The position numbers were made by a program, and so were the translations under genes. From positions 62,001 through 126,000 of the forward strand of contig JBFNJI010000013.1 in NCBI GenBank assembly GCA_040793985.1: 64,000 bases of DNA. The letters are read 5' to 3'. A model generated the notes under the pieces. That model was not told the origin of the DNA. It saw nothing but the letters and a program-made list of their open reading frames with translations, and did not search any database. This document shows, one piece after another, positions 35,545 through 44,771 of this stretch (within the stretch, counting starts at the first letter, position 1; every line of letters starts with the position of its first letter). Origin of the DNA: Thiodiazotropha sp040793985 (GTDB taxonomy: Bacteria > Pseudomonadota > Gammaproteobacteria > Chromatiales > Chromatiaceae).

Positions 35545-37044
35545 TCAGGCCGTTTTTTCTGACGGCAGTTTGGATACCAAGCGTAATGAAACTGTCAAAC
35601 CCTCAAGCTGGTAGTGAGGGCGCAGGAAAAACTTTGAGGTGTAGTACCCCGGGTTTCCCTCAACCTCGGAGACGACCACTTCGGCTGCTGCCAGTGGCTT
35701 ACGCGCCTTGTCCTCTTCTGAAGCCGTCGCTGGGTTGGGCTCGACATAATTCATGATCCATTTGTTGAGCCACTTTTCCATGTCGTCCCGCTCTTTGAAG
35801 GAGCCGATCTTGTCGCGCACGATACATTTGAGATAGTGCGCGAAACGGCAGCTGGCAAAAAGGTAGGGCAGACGCGCCGCGAGGTTGGCGTTGGCGGTTG
35901 CGTCCGGATCGTCATATTCAAACGGTTTCTGCAGCGACTGCGCGCCGATAAAGGCGGCGAAGTCGGAGTTCTTACGATGCAACAGCGGCATGAAGCCGTT
36001 TTTCGCCAATTCCGCTTCGCGGCGATCCGAAATCGCAATTTCGGTCGGACACTTCATGTCCACGCCACCATCATCTGTGGGGAAGGTGTGGGTCGGCAGG
36101 CTCTCCACCGCACCACCTGACTCAACGCCGCGGATGCGAGTCGTCCAACCATACAGCTTGAAAGCCCGGTTGATATTCACCGCCATCGCATAGGCTGAGT
36201 TCGACCAGGTGTACTTGTTATGCTGCGCACCCTCCGTGTCCTCTTCGAAATCGAACTCCTCGACCGGATCCGTTTTCGCGCCATAGGGGAGGCGTGAGAG
36301 GAAGCGCGGCATGGCAAGACCGATATAGCGGGAGTCATCGGACTCTCTCAATGAGCGCCAGGAGGCATACTCGGGGGTTTGGAATATCTTGGTCAGGTCA
36401 CGCGGATTGGCGAGTTCCTGCCAGGAGTCCATCTGCATCACGGTCGGTGCCGCACCCGCGATGAAAGGTGCGTGGGCGGAGGCCGCTATCTTGGACATGC
36501 TGGTCAGCAGCTCCACGTCGGGTGGTGACTGGTCGAAATGGTAGTCACCGACCAGGCAGCCATAGGGTTCGCCGCCGAACTGTCCATACTCCTCTTCATA
36601 GACCTTCTTGAAAATCGGGCTCTGGTCCCAGGCGGTTCCCTTGAACTTCTTCAGGTTCTTCGCCAGCTCCTGTTTGGATATATTCATCACCCGGATCTTC
36701 AACATCTCATCGGTTTCGGTGTTGTTGACCAGGTAGTGTATTCCGCGCCAGCTGCCCTCGAGTTTTTGAAAATCCTCATGGTGGAGGATAAGGTTGACCT
36801 GCTCGGTCAACTTCCTGTCGATCTCCGCGATGATGCCCTCTATGGTCTCCACGGCATCGTCCGAAACGACGCTGGTCTCTTTCAGTACCTGTTCAGCCAG
36901 GGTCTGCACGGCGTTGGTGACCGCCTCCTTGGTGCGCTCAGTCTTGGGTTTGAACTCCTGCTGCAGCAGTGCTGAAAATTCGTCCGGGGCCACCCCCTGT
37001 GCCGACTCTTTACCTGCGGTTTGTTGGGTATCTGTTTCAGCCAT
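35545..37044 (-). CDS. tssC: T6SS sheath large subunit TssC (VipB)
   Basis: A 499-residue TssC. Recognisable parts are LHHEDFQKLEGSWRGIHYLV, FGGEPYGCLVGDYHF, PRFLSRLPYGAKTDPVEEF, and the C-terminal sheath-linking part ending QLEGLTVSLRLVSKL. With TssB it builds the contractile outer sheath. It begins three bases after the tssB stop. The C-terminal part present here is missing in the fusion protein encoded further upstream (38991-40433). Confidence 0.98.
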   Translation of the reverse strand: MAETDTQQTAGKESAQGVAPDEFSALLQQEFKPKTERTKEAVTNAVQTLAEQVLKETSVVSDDAVETIEGIIAEIDRKLTEQVNLILHHEDFQKLEGSWRGIHYLVNNTETDEMLKIRVMNISKQELAKNLKKFKGTAWDQSPIFKKVYEEEYGQFGGEPYGCLVGDYHFDQSPPDVELLTSMSKIAASAHAPFIAGAAPTVMQMDSWQELANPRDLTKIFQTPEYASWRSLRESDDSRYIGLAMPRFLSRLPYGAKTDPVEEFDFEEDTEGAQHNKYTWSNSAYAMAVNINRAFKLYGWTTRIRGVESGGAVESLPTHTFPTDDGGVDMKCPTEIAISDRREAELAKNGFMPLLHRKNSDFAAFIGAQSLQKPFEYDDPDATANANLAARLPYLFASCRFAHYLKCIVRDKIGSFKERDDMEKWLNKWIMNYVEPNPATASEEDKARKPLAAAEVVVSEVEGNPGYYTSKFFLRPHYQLEGLTVSLRLVSKLPSEKTA

Positions 37045-37047
37045 GCT

Positions 37048-37581
37048 TTACTCCTCCGTTGAGGACGAATCCTCAGATGGTGCTTCGTCAGGATTTGGGG
37101 ATGAGGCGAGGGATTGCAGTAACGACGAATCCTTCAGTGCCTTGGCGATCAGCTCCTCGGCCCCCGATTTACCATCCATATAGGTCAGCAGGTTGGCCAG
37201 TTGGGTACGGGCGTCTAGCAGTTGACGCAATGCCCCTACCTTTTTTGCAACCGCCGCCGGTGAGAAGTCATCCATACTCTCGAAGGTGATATCCACATTG
37301 ATGTTGCCTTCGCCAGTCAGTGTGTTGGGAACTCTGAAGGCGGTTCTCGGTTTCATGGCCTTAAGACGTTCATCGAAATTATCGACGTCGATCTCCAGCA
37401 TTTTTCGTTCAGCTACCGGCGGCAAGGCCTCTTCCGGTTTACCGGACAAATCCGCCATCACTCCCATGATGAAAGGTAGCTGGATCATTTTTTCAGCCCC
37501 GTAGAGTTCCACGTCGTACTCAATCTGGACCCTGGGTGCCCGGTTACGGGCTATGAACTTCTGGCTGCTCTCTTTTGCCAC
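37048..37581 (-). CDS. tssB: T6SS sheath small subunit TssB (VipA)
   Basis: A 177-residue TssB. The N-terminus KFIARNRAPRVQIEYDVELY and the segments FIMGVMADLSG and NINVDITFESMDDFSP are diagnostic. The acidic Ser/Asp/Glu end (SPNPDEAPSEDSSSTEE) is longer and more polar than in many relatives. It is followed three bases later by tssC. Confidence 0.97.
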   Translation of the reverse strand: MAKESSQKFIARNRAPRVQIEYDVELYGAEKMIQLPFIMGVMADLSGKPEEALPPVAERKMLEIDVDNFDERLKAMKPRTAFRVPNTLTGEGNINVDITFESMDDFSPAAVAKKVGALRQLLDARTQLANLLTYMDGKSGAEELIAKALKDSSLLQSLASSPNPDEAPSEDSSSTEE

Positions 37582-37661
37582 GATCTACCTCTCTTTTATC
37601 TCTTTACCTAATCGGTATGTTGCCGTTCAAAATCGGATTCCATCAGGACAACTCCATTGCC

Positions 37662-38699
37662 CTATCTGTCATCTTGCTTCCACAAAAAATCGAATTGGTG
37701 CATGCCGTCCGGGGCCAAGTCCTGGACGATCTCATGAAAATCCATTTTCACCAGCCGCTTTGCCCTATCGAGTAGCAACGGGATTGGGCTGGAGGGTTCA
37801 TTTTTTCGGTAGTATTGGTTGATCCTCTCCAGGGCGCTGATGACATCGTCACGGCTGTTTATAACCCCAGGGGATGAACCCTGCTGCTGTGCCGGTGCCG
37901 CGGCGGCATCGGCAATCGATCCGTCTTCCAGGATATCGACCCCGGTTCGTGCCGCGACCTCCTTCTCCAGCAACTTCATGTGTTCCGTCAAGGCTTGAAG
38001 ATTGGGTGCGTTGTCTATCCCAACCAGTTCATTTAGCCGGCTCTCTATCCCGTTAACGCTCGCTATGGCAGCTTGAATATGGGAGAGGGTGCGTTGCGAT
38101 TCCTCGCTCGGACATTCACGGAAGGCGGCGTCGATCTGGTCCAGGGAGGCATCCTGGTTGTCGGTGTCGTTCGCTTGCAAGGAGCCGGATGCCAGTTGTA
38201 TGTCACGGTAACTGTATCTGCCCATTACCGTGGAAGAGACCAGTGGAATCTTGCTGATGGCGCCCAGGGCGTCAATCGGGTCGCAGAGGTTGATCAGGGT
38301 ATTGATTCTGAGCGTAGGGTCGTTATTGTCTTCTGGATCGAGCTGTGGGTGCAGACTCTCCCAGTAGTTATCGATATAGCCTTTGATCAGCGACAGGCCA
38401 TCGGCAAGTCCCGCAAAGCCGTCTGTGTGTATCAAGGCCCGGGTGAGATGGATGGCAGCACGCAGGTCCTTGCTCTGTTCAACCAACTGCAGTGCTCTTT
38501 TTTTGAGTTCCCGCCAGTCTGGATCTTCAGCCGGAATAACGGTATCCCCAAATTCCTGCTCTTCCTTACCTTCAGCGGCCCGCTCCATTTCGCCGAACAG
38601 CGGATCGTATTCCAAATCAGAGCCCGCGGGTGCCTCCTCTGATATTGCGGAGAGAAGTTTTTCAAGGTCAATGGTTGCGGTCAATCCTGCGTCCCCCAT
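37662..38699 (-). CDS. tssA: T6SS protein TssA (ImpA family)
   Basis: A 345-residue TssA with the ImpA N-terminal domain (EEAPAGSDLEYDPLFGEMER; DPDWRELKKRALQLVEQSKD; WESLHPQLDPEDNNDPTLR) and a short C-terminal domain typical of the class in HSI-I (SALERINQYYRKNEPSSPIP, ending VKMDFHEIVQDLAPDGM). TssA primes sheath and tube growth from the baseplate. It lies 80 bases before tssB and opens the main structural operon; a 291-base non-coding gap separates it from the fusion gene upstream. Confidence 0.96.
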   Translation of the reverse strand: MGDAGLTATIDLEKLLSAISEEAPAGSDLEYDPLFGEMERAAEGKEEQEFGDTVIPAEDPDWRELKKRALQLVEQSKDLRAAIHLTRALIHTDGFAGLADGLSLIKGYIDNYWESLHPQLDPEDNNDPTLRINTLINLCDPIDALGAISKIPLVSSTVMGRYSYRDIQLASGSLQANDTDNQDASLDQIDAAFRECPSEESQRTLSHIQAAIASVNGIESRLNELVGIDNAPNLQALTEHMKLLEKEVAARTGVDILEDGSIADAAAAPAQQQGSSPGVINSRDDVISALERINQYYRKNEPSSPIPLLLDRAKRLVKMDFHEIVQDLAPDGMHQFDFLWKQDDR

Positions 38700-38990
38700 G
38701 GAATAAAGGTTATTCCACTATTTGTTTCTTAATGCTTTGTCTCTTGTGGTTCTAATTGCATCGGACTTCACTCGCTGGCTATCCGGTGCCGATCCTGTAT
38801 TTTCCTTTATACAATTAGGTTTAGCACAAATCTGTTGTAGTTGATACTACATCAAATATACATGAGTGGAAGGTAAATATTACCAACCTGCTCAATTGAT
38901 CGGCCGTCCCCATGCTTCATTTATATGTCTGCCACAGATCATGGTGAATATTCACACGCCGCGCCAGTTGCAAGGTCACCCACAACCCCC
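38700..38990. other. Non-coding gap upstream of tssA
   Basis: An A+T-rich stretch of 291 bases between tssA and the fusion sheath gene. I see no gene in it. It is the likely place of a promoter for tssA and the structural genes, but no clear sigma-54 (GG-N10-GC) or sigma-70 pair stands out by eye. Confidence 0.4.
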
Positions 38991-40433
38991 TTAAGGGTCG
39001 ATCGGCAGAGCCAGGTGTTGATACCAGGGTATCTGAATGACGTTCCTATTGCGGCTACCGACGACCGGAACAAGACCAAGCTTGAGCAGCCGCTCGATTT
39101 GCCGTTCAGACAATAGATGTCTGGCGCAGGGTTGAAGATGGCGTTCTCCCTCACTTTGATAACTATAGGCCGGTAGTTCTGTCAGTAGACTTGGCTGTTC
39201 ACCCGCTCCTTCGTTCATCCTTTGATTTATCTGCAGGATCAATGCTGCATACGCGGGGTTGCCCCAAAGCAGCTCATCGATTGACCAAGACTCCTCCAGC
39301 TCTTCAAATGAAAACGATTGAACCGGATCTGTGCTTGGCCCGTAGGGGAGCCTGAGCAGTACCTCTGGATAGAGCAGCGAGATCCTCGTGGCCATTGGCC
39401 GTGTTCTGAATGCCTGCCATGCCGTGAGATGATCCTCAGCTGAAGCATCACCGACTAAAAGGCTCGAATCGGCCCCGGCCAGCAGGGTACCGTCGTAACG
39501 ATCGACCAATGACCCTAGCCACTCAAGCATAGCAATCTGTCCATGATCCGGGCCATAGCAATGATTGTCTATAAGTATAAAATCGGATTCTGATGCGGTA
39601 TCTCTCTCAATCCTCTCATTAAGCAGGCGACAGAGTGGTGAGGACTTGGGATCCGGGTGGTCAGACCGCTGCTGATGCAGCAGGTCCCGCGGCATGTTCA
39701 GGATATAGAATCGTACTGCCGGATCCGCTTCGGTACTGTGCAGAAGCCAGTCAACGGAACGCCAACAAGCCTCCAGCTGTTGGAAGGCTTCGAGATGGAG
39801 CAGGCTTCTCAAGGAGTCGGCTCTGTCATCGGACTGCAGTCCATCAGGGGAACTGCTTTCCACTGTAAGGGATTCACTATGCTCGGTTGCGTTTTCAGCA
39901 ATTCGTCGAACCACGTTCTCTATCATCGCCTTCTTCGCGCTTGTGATCGTGGATCCGGTTTGTTGCTGCTTTTCAACGGTGAGCGGTCGCTCCCCGAGCA
40001 ACCGGGAGAGTGTCGCTTGCGCCGATTCGCTTTCATCCGACGCTTCACTCGTCCCGCTCAACCCAGTCGCCTCCTGAGCGCTCTCTGATGGAGCGTCAGT
40101 TGTCACAACGGGTGTTGATAGTCGATAGCCGCCCAGTTGCTCAAGCAGTCCGTCCGGGTGGAAGTCATCAAGACTGTTGAAGCTAAGGGATATGGAGTGA
40201 TCGTCACGCTCTCCTATGGTGAGGGAGGGTTGCAGTTTTGCGATCAGCGCGTCGAGGGTATCGATATCGACCGGGTGCAGTGAAGCGACGCCTTCATTAA
40301 GGGGGTTGCCGGTACCGGTGCCACCTCCGAAAGTCCCGAGCATGATGACTGTAAAGCCCTTGGCAGGCTTTCCGGGTCGGTCCCCTTGCCCCTGTTTGCC
40401 CAGTTTGACAGAGAAGTGCATTCGCTCCGACAT
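38991..40433 (-). CDS. TssB-TssC fusion-like sheath protein
   Basis: A 480-residue protein, started at the ATG of MSERMHFSVKLG with GGATGG upstream. Its N-terminal 115 residues look like TssB (GFTVIMLGTFGGG; DALIAKLQPSLTIGE; ISLSFNSLDDFHPDGLLEQL). After a Ser/Glu-rich linker, residues from about 210 on look like TssC: LHLEAFQQLEACWRSVDWLL, LLRLPYGPSTDPVQSFSFEE, LLWGNPAYAALILQINQRM and LKLGLVPVVGSRNRN, all parallel to the true TssC of this locus. It stops where TssC would go on for about 130 more residues, including the last strands that link subunits in the sheath. It is thus probably not a normal sheath subunit; a sheath-end, baseplate or regulatory role is possible. Confidence 0.8.
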   Translation of the reverse strand: MSERMHFSVKLGKQGQGDRPGKPAKGFTVIMLGTFGGGTGTGNPLNEGVASLHPVDIDTLDALIAKLQPSLTIGERDDHSISLSFNSLDDFHPDGLLEQLGGYRLSTPVVTTDAPSESAQEATGLSGTSEASDESESAQATLSRLLGERPLTVEKQQQTGSTITSAKKAMIENVVRRIAENATEHSESLTVESSSPDGLQSDDRADSLRSLLHLEAFQQLEACWRSVDWLLHSTEADPAVRFYILNMPRDLLHQQRSDHPDPKSSPLCRLLNERIERDTASESDFILIDNHCYGPDHGQIAMLEWLGSLVDRYDGTLLAGADSSLLVGDASAEDHLTAWQAFRTRPMATRISLLYPEVLLRLPYGPSTDPVQSFSFEELEESWSIDELLWGNPAYAALILQINQRMNEGAGEQPSLLTELPAYSYQSEGERHLQPCARHLLSERQIERLLKLGLVPVVGSRNRNVIQIPWYQHLALPIDP

Positions 40434-40869
40434 TTTTTGTTCCATCCCGACCAGGGCTTTTTATTAGTATATGACCACCAATAAAAATGTGTTAGCAGCC
40501 AATGCTGTTTTTGTATCTACACCGTATCTTATTGACGCCGGGTGAATATGCAAGCAGCGGACAGGCAGATCGACACATCGATGACATGCTATTGCTCATC
40601 GGTTTCTCAGCACCCGGTTTCTGCCGGAGCCGGTGATGGAGCTATGTTTATGTCAACTAAATCCAAACGGCGACATGTCGGTTGTGCGGTGCACAGTAAA
40701 AAGCGCCACATATCCGCTGTGTAAAAGTACCTACACGACACCATTGACCCAAGCTATTCTGAAACACATACTCTAAACTACTGAGCATGCTATTAATAAT
40801 CACTCCGGCTAGGAAAAGGTTAGGCATGAGACACAAAAATTACAATGCTTAAATGCGCAGGAGTCTTGG
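40434..40869. other. Divergent intergenic region between the T6SS core and vgrG
   Basis: A non-coding stretch of 436 bases separates the minus-strand core genes from the plus-strand effector island and must hold promoters for both. No gene with a good ribosome-binding site is visible. The last bases (caggagtcttgg) form the ribosome-binding site of vgrG. Confidence 0.45.
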
Positions 40870-42359
40870 ATGGCCTTCACACAGAGCAATCGGCAGTTAC
40901 AGATCAAAACCCCCTTGGGCGCGGACGAACTCTTGATCCTCAAGATGGAGGCACGGGAGGAGTTGGGCCGTTTGTACGAGTTCACGGTGGATCTGTTGAG
41001 TGACAACGAGTCGATCTCACCGGACGATCTTCTGGGCAAGAAGATGACGGTTGAGATGGACATGGTGAATACCACGAAGCGTTATTTCGATGGTTATGTA
41101 AGCCGCTTCACCCAGGTGGGGCACCTGGCCTATTTCGCTCACTACCGGGCGACGTTGCGGCCCTGGTTCTGGCTGCTGACGCAGACCTCGGACTGTCGTA
41201 TTTTTCAGTACAAGACGGTGCCCGATATTGTCAAGGAGGTGTTTGGCGAGAACGGATTCAGTGATTTTGAGGAGCGTCTGAGCGGGAGTTATCGGGAGTG
41301 GGAGTATTGTGTTCAGTACCGGGAGACCGATTTCAATTTTATCAGCCGGCTGCTGGAGCAGGAGGGCATCTACTATTTTTTCAAGCACGAGGCGGGCAAG
41401 CACACACTGATTTTATGTGATGACTACAGTTCACACAGTGTGCTTGAGGCCTATTCGGATATTCCCTATTTACCGCCCACGGAGACGGGGTCGAGCCGCT
41501 GGCGGGACTATATTCATAGCTGGAGGTTCAGCAAGTCGGTGCGGCCGGGCAAGTATGTGCACACCGATTACGATTTCAAGAAGCCGAAGTCGGATCTTTC
41601 GACGAATGCGCTGCAGCCGCGCAGTCATGCCTATGCGGAGTATGAGATCTACGACTATCCGGGGGAGTACGAGGTGCCGCCGGACGGGGATAATTACGCC
41701 AGTCACCGGATTCAGGAGCTTCAGGCGGGACACGAGGTTCTGGAGGGGAAGGGTAACGCACGGGGTGTGACCACGGGCGGTCTGTTCAGCATGACCGATC
41801 ATCCGCGTGGGGATCAGAACCGGGAGTATCTGGTTACCGGTGCGAGTTATGCGCTGCACTCCGATGCCTTCGAGTCGGTACCAGAGATTATGCAGGGGCC
41901 GTTGTATGTGTGCGAGTTCAGCTGCATGGACAGCAAGGAGAGTTTTCGCACGGCGCGGAGCACGCCGAAGCCGATGGTGCAGGGTCCGCAGACGGCGGTG
42001 GTGGTGGGTCCGGCGGGGGAGGAGATCTATACCGACGAGTATGGTCGGGTGAAGCTGCATTTTCACTGGGACCGTTATGACAGCCGGGATGAGAACAGTT
42101 CCTGCTGGGTCCGGGTGGCGCAGGTCTGGGCGGGGAAGAACTGGGGAGCGATGCATATCCCGCGGATCGGTCAGGAGGTGATTGTCGATTTTCTCGAGGG
42201 TGATCCGGACCGGCCGATCGTGACCGGTCGGGTCTACAATGCGGACCAGATGCCGCCCTACGGGCTTCCGGCGAACATGACCCAGAGCGGGATCAAGAGC
42301 CGCAGCACCAAAGGCGGCTCCGGCGACAATTTCAACGAGATCCGCTTCGAGGACAAAAA
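40866..42359. repeat. Direct repeat, copy 1: shared head of the two vgrG genes
   Basis: These 1494 bases appear identical to 46024-47517. The match begins four bases before the ATG and ends at a silent AAG/AAA change in codon 497. Identity was judged by eye and by equal translations in several frames on both strands. Confidence 0.9.
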
Positions 42360-43062
42360 GGGCTCGGAAGAACTCTACATCCATGCCGAGAAGAACCATA
42401 CCAATATAACGGAAAGCAGCCGCAGCGAAAGCGTTGGCTATAACCGCTCGCTTACTGTCGGCCATGACAAGAGTGAGCAGGTCAATAACGATAAGACCAT
42501 CACCATCGCCAAGAATCACACCGAAACGATCGGCTTGAACATGTCCCATACCGTGGGTGTGGACAAGACCGAGACGGTCGGCTCGAACAATACCCAAACC
42601 GTGGGTGTCAACAGCACAGAGACCGTGGGCGCCATCAAGGCACTCACTATCGGCGGTCTCTATCAGGTTTCTGTGGGCGGCGCGATGAATGAGACCGTGG
42701 CCGGGGCAAAGGCGGAGGAGGTGGGAGGTGTCAAGCTGGAGGCCGTGGCGGGCGACAGAAAGGCCAGTGTCGGCGGTGACAGAGGGGATTCGGTGGCCGG
42801 TGACTTGACGGAAGAGGTTGAGGGTAAAAAAGAGTGCTCGATCAAAGGTATGTACAAGATCGACACCCAGGACGAATTCAAGCTGGAGGCGGCGAGCAAG
42901 ATTGTGATGAAGACAGGCGCTGCATCCATCAGCATGGAGCCGAGCGGCAAGATAGAGGTCTCCGGTACCGACGTCACATTCAAGACCGCCGCAGGCAAGG
43001 TACATATCGATCCCGGCGGCATCATTACGATCAAAGGTACGATGGTTAAAATCAATACCTGA
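40870..43062 (+). CDS. vgrG: T6SS spike protein VgrG (first copy)
   Basis: A 730-residue spike protein. The gp27/gp5 head starts at NRQLQIKTPLGADELLILKM and includes the typical YCVQYRETDFNFISRLLEQE and GRVKLHFHWDR segments; the OB-fold is near GQEVIVDFLEGDPDRPIVTG. From about residue 500 the tail is a needle of eight-residue repeats (HTVGVDKTETVGSNNTQTVG), followed by KASVGGDRGDSVAG and a DUF2345-like end. The tail is where it differs from the second copy. It is followed by a PAAR-protease effector that it probably carries. Confidence 0.97.
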   Translation: MAFTQSNRQLQIKTPLGADELLILKMEAREELGRLYEFTVDLLSDNESISPDDLLGKKMTVEMDMVNTTKRYFDGYVSRFTQVGHLAYFAHYRATLRPWFWLLTQTSDCRIFQYKTVPDIVKEVFGENGFSDFEERLSGSYREWEYCVQYRETDFNFISRLLEQEGIYYFFKHEAGKHTLILCDDYSSHSVLEAYSDIPYLPPTETGSSRWRDYIHSWRFSKSVRPGKYVHTDYDFKKPKSDLSTNALQPRSHAYAEYEIYDYPGEYEVPPDGDNYASHRIQELQAGHEVLEGKGNARGVTTGGLFSMTDHPRGDQNREYLVTGASYALHSDAFESVPEIMQGPLYVCEFSCMDSKESFRTARSTPKPMVQGPQTAVVVGPAGEEIYTDEYGRVKLHFHWDRYDSRDENSSCWVRVAQVWAGKNWGAMHIPRIGQEVIVDFLEGDPDRPIVTGRVYNADQMPPYGLPANMTQSGIKSRSTKGGSGDNFNEIRFEDKKGSEELYIHAEKNHTNITESSRSESVGYNRSLTVGHDKSEQVNNDKTITIAKNHTETIGLNMSHTVGVDKTETVGSNNTQTVGVNSTETVGAIKALTIGGLYQVSVGGAMNETVAGAKAEEVGGVKLEAVAGDRKASVGGDRGDSVAGDLTEEVEGKKECSIKGMYKIDTQDEFKLEAASKIVMKTGAASISMEPSGKIEVSGTDVTFKTAAGKVHIDPGGIITIKGTMVKINT

Positions 43063-43119
43063 TGCAAGCTGCGATGACTCAATGATGAATGGTATGCACA
43101 AACAGGTTAAGGAGGGGAC

Positions 43120-44148
43120 ATGAGTGGTAAACCTGCCGCACGCGTAGGCGATGGTATCGTATGCATCCTGCCCCAAACACTGCCGGCCACACCGCCGCCG
43201 CCCCACGCGCCGCCGCCCGGGTTGCCGATTATGCCGCCAGGTGCGGTCACAGTATTGATCGGCGGAAAACCGGCGGCGCGGATGGGGGACTTCAGCAATT
43301 GCCTGGCACCCGTACCCACGCCCAATCCCATCATGCGCGGCGCCTTCCCTGTACCGATCATGAACATGCCGGCCGCCAGGGTCAGCGACTCCGGCACCCA
43401 CCCCGGTTCGCTGATCATGCCCCCAGGCTGTCCGACGGTACTGATTGGGCTCTCCGGTGTAACAGGCAATCCACGGTTGGGAAATCAGGCCTGTCAGAGC
43501 ATGGCCGCGGGAAGAAATCCGCCTGCAGGCTCCACCGATCCGAGTGGCAATGCCCTGGGATCCAATACCCCGGGGCAAAGCTACAATAACTGCGGGATCG
43601 AGTCTTCGAGGCAGATCGTGCAGCAGGCCACCGGGGCAAATCCGGGTCAGGAGACCATGCTCAACAATGCCATTGCCAACAGCAATGCCTCCCAACCCGC
43701 CATAGGCAGTGCTGGTAGCGGCGGTCCGGTGACGGCGGCAAACCAGGCCTGGTACAGCGGTGGCACTACCTCGGGACAACAGGCCTCGATTCTTACCAAC
43801 AACGGCGTGCCTGCGACCAGAATGGCGCCCGCCTCAGGCGGTCTTCAGCTCAGCCAACTGGAGACCGCCCTCTCCCAGGGCAGAGGCGTGATTGCCAACG
43901 GTGATGTGTCGGGGCTGCCGGGTTGGGGCACACAGACGGGCGCCCATGCCGTGACGGTTACTGGCTATGAATACGATGACGCCGGGAATATCACTCACGT
44001 CATCTACAACGATACCGGCATCGGTGCCTGCAATCAGCGGGCGACGGCTGCCCAGTTTCAAAACTTTCTCACGACAGGGGCGAACAATTCCATCGCAAAC
44101 GGTTTTGCACCCTCGGGTGCGGCTGTTACCAACAATCCCATTTGGTAG
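43120..44148 (+). CDS. PAAR protein with C-terminal papain/C39-like protease: candidate T6SS effector
   Basis: A 342-residue protein with aaggagg before the start. Residues 1-115 are a PAAR spike-tip domain (PAARVGD, AVTVLIGGKPAARMGD, CPTVLIG). After a flexible Asn/Gly/Ser linker, the last 190 residues look like a papain-fold C39-type cysteine peptidase: Cys158 in SYNNCGIESS, His276 in TGAHAVTVTGYEYDDAGN and Asn297/Asp298 in VIYNDTG. It lies between vgrG and a gene for an exported protein that is a likely immunity factor. The toxin could cut a protein or a peptide bridge in the target's periplasm. The PAAR part is clear; the protease call rests on spaced motifs. Confidence 0.8.
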   Translation: MSGKPAARVGDGIVCILPQTLPATPPPPHAPPPGLPIMPPGAVTVLIGGKPAARMGDFSNCLAPVPTPNPIMRGAFPVPIMNMPAARVSDSGTHPGSLIMPPGCPTVLIGLSGVTGNPRLGNQACQSMAAGRNPPAGSTDPSGNALGSNTPGQSYNNCGIESSRQIVQQATGANPGQETMLNNAIANSNASQPAIGSAGSGGPVTAANQAWYSGGTTSGQQASILTNNGVPATRMAPASGGLQLSQLETALSQGRGVIANGDVSGLPGWGTQTGAHAVTVTGYEYDDAGNITHVIYNDTGIGACNQRATAAQFQNFLTTGANNSIANGFAPSGAAVTNNPIW

Positions 44149-44153
44149 CGGTC

Positions 44154-44741
44154 ATGGACAAGAGGTTGATGTTGTATGCCAGGCTATTTTTATTACTGCT
44201 ATGTGTTAACACTACAGGTCTATCCGCCATGTCCATGAAAGAAGCGGTTCAGCAGATCGGAGAGCATGCCAATATGATGCCGATGGAACGCGGTATCACC
44301 TTGCCGATGATCAAGGTCGAGAACAACAGGGTCATCGTCAGGCGGCTCATCTACTTTACTCGCACCACCCCGGAGTATGGGACTGCGATTACCGAGCCCC
44401 AATATGTCGCCATCTACGATTTCACCGCTGCTGCCTTCGTAACCCTGAAGCGATTTGAAACGGAAGTGCCCAACATGAGACCGCCCCCATGGATTCACAA
44501 CAGGCCGGCATTCGATAAACCCGAGGATATAATTCCAGAGTTTGATCGAATCTGGACCCTTTATGACATCCTGATTCCCGCATTTCTACAAACGGACGCT
44601 GGTGGCAGTGATGCGCTCAGGCAGGCGGCGAAAGCCTATGTCCACTATTTTGATCGGCATGCCGAAAAGCCCCTGCTGCCATTTTACGATCTGTTTGGCG
44701 GTGATTTTTTACGTTGGGTTGGGCGTGTGGCCAACTCCTAG
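44154..44741 (+). CDS. Exported protein, probable immunity factor for the PAAR-protease
   Basis: A 195-residue protein starting at MDKRLMLYARLFLLLLCV (a signal peptide ending near SAMS); an in-frame GTG at 44142 would overlap the effector gene. I know no family for it. Its second half (VHYFDRHAEKPLLPFYDLF) resembles the next protein (DDYFRLLSDEALLPYYQKL), so the two seem to be paralogues, one exported and one not. The position directly after a toxin gene and the periplasmic location suggest immunity, if the toxin acts in the periplasm. Confidence 0.6.
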   Translation: MDKRLMLYARLFLLLLCVNTTGLSAMSMKEAVQQIGEHANMMPMERGITLPMIKVENNRVIVRRLIYFTRTTPEYGTAITEPQYVAIYDFTAAAFVTLKRFETEVPNMRPPPWIHNRPAFDKPEDIIPEFDRIWTLYDILIPAFLQTDAGGSDALRQAAKAYVHYFDRHAEKPLLPFYDLFGGDFLRWVGRVANS

Positions 44742-44771
44742 TTTGAGGTAGATTGTAGAGGTAGTCATCCA

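Noticed and set aside
42400..42780. CRISPR-like regular repeats in the vgrG tail
   Set aside because: The regular spacing is that of eight-residue coding repeats in the VgrG needle; the DNA units are not identical and no spacers exist.
41470..43779. A 769-codon open frame on the minus strand opposite the first vgrG and PAAR genes
   Set aside because: It is antisense to clear vgrG and PAAR coding sequence, and its protein is a low-complexity His/Arg/Gly product; it is open only because of the G+C-rich codon pattern of the real gene.
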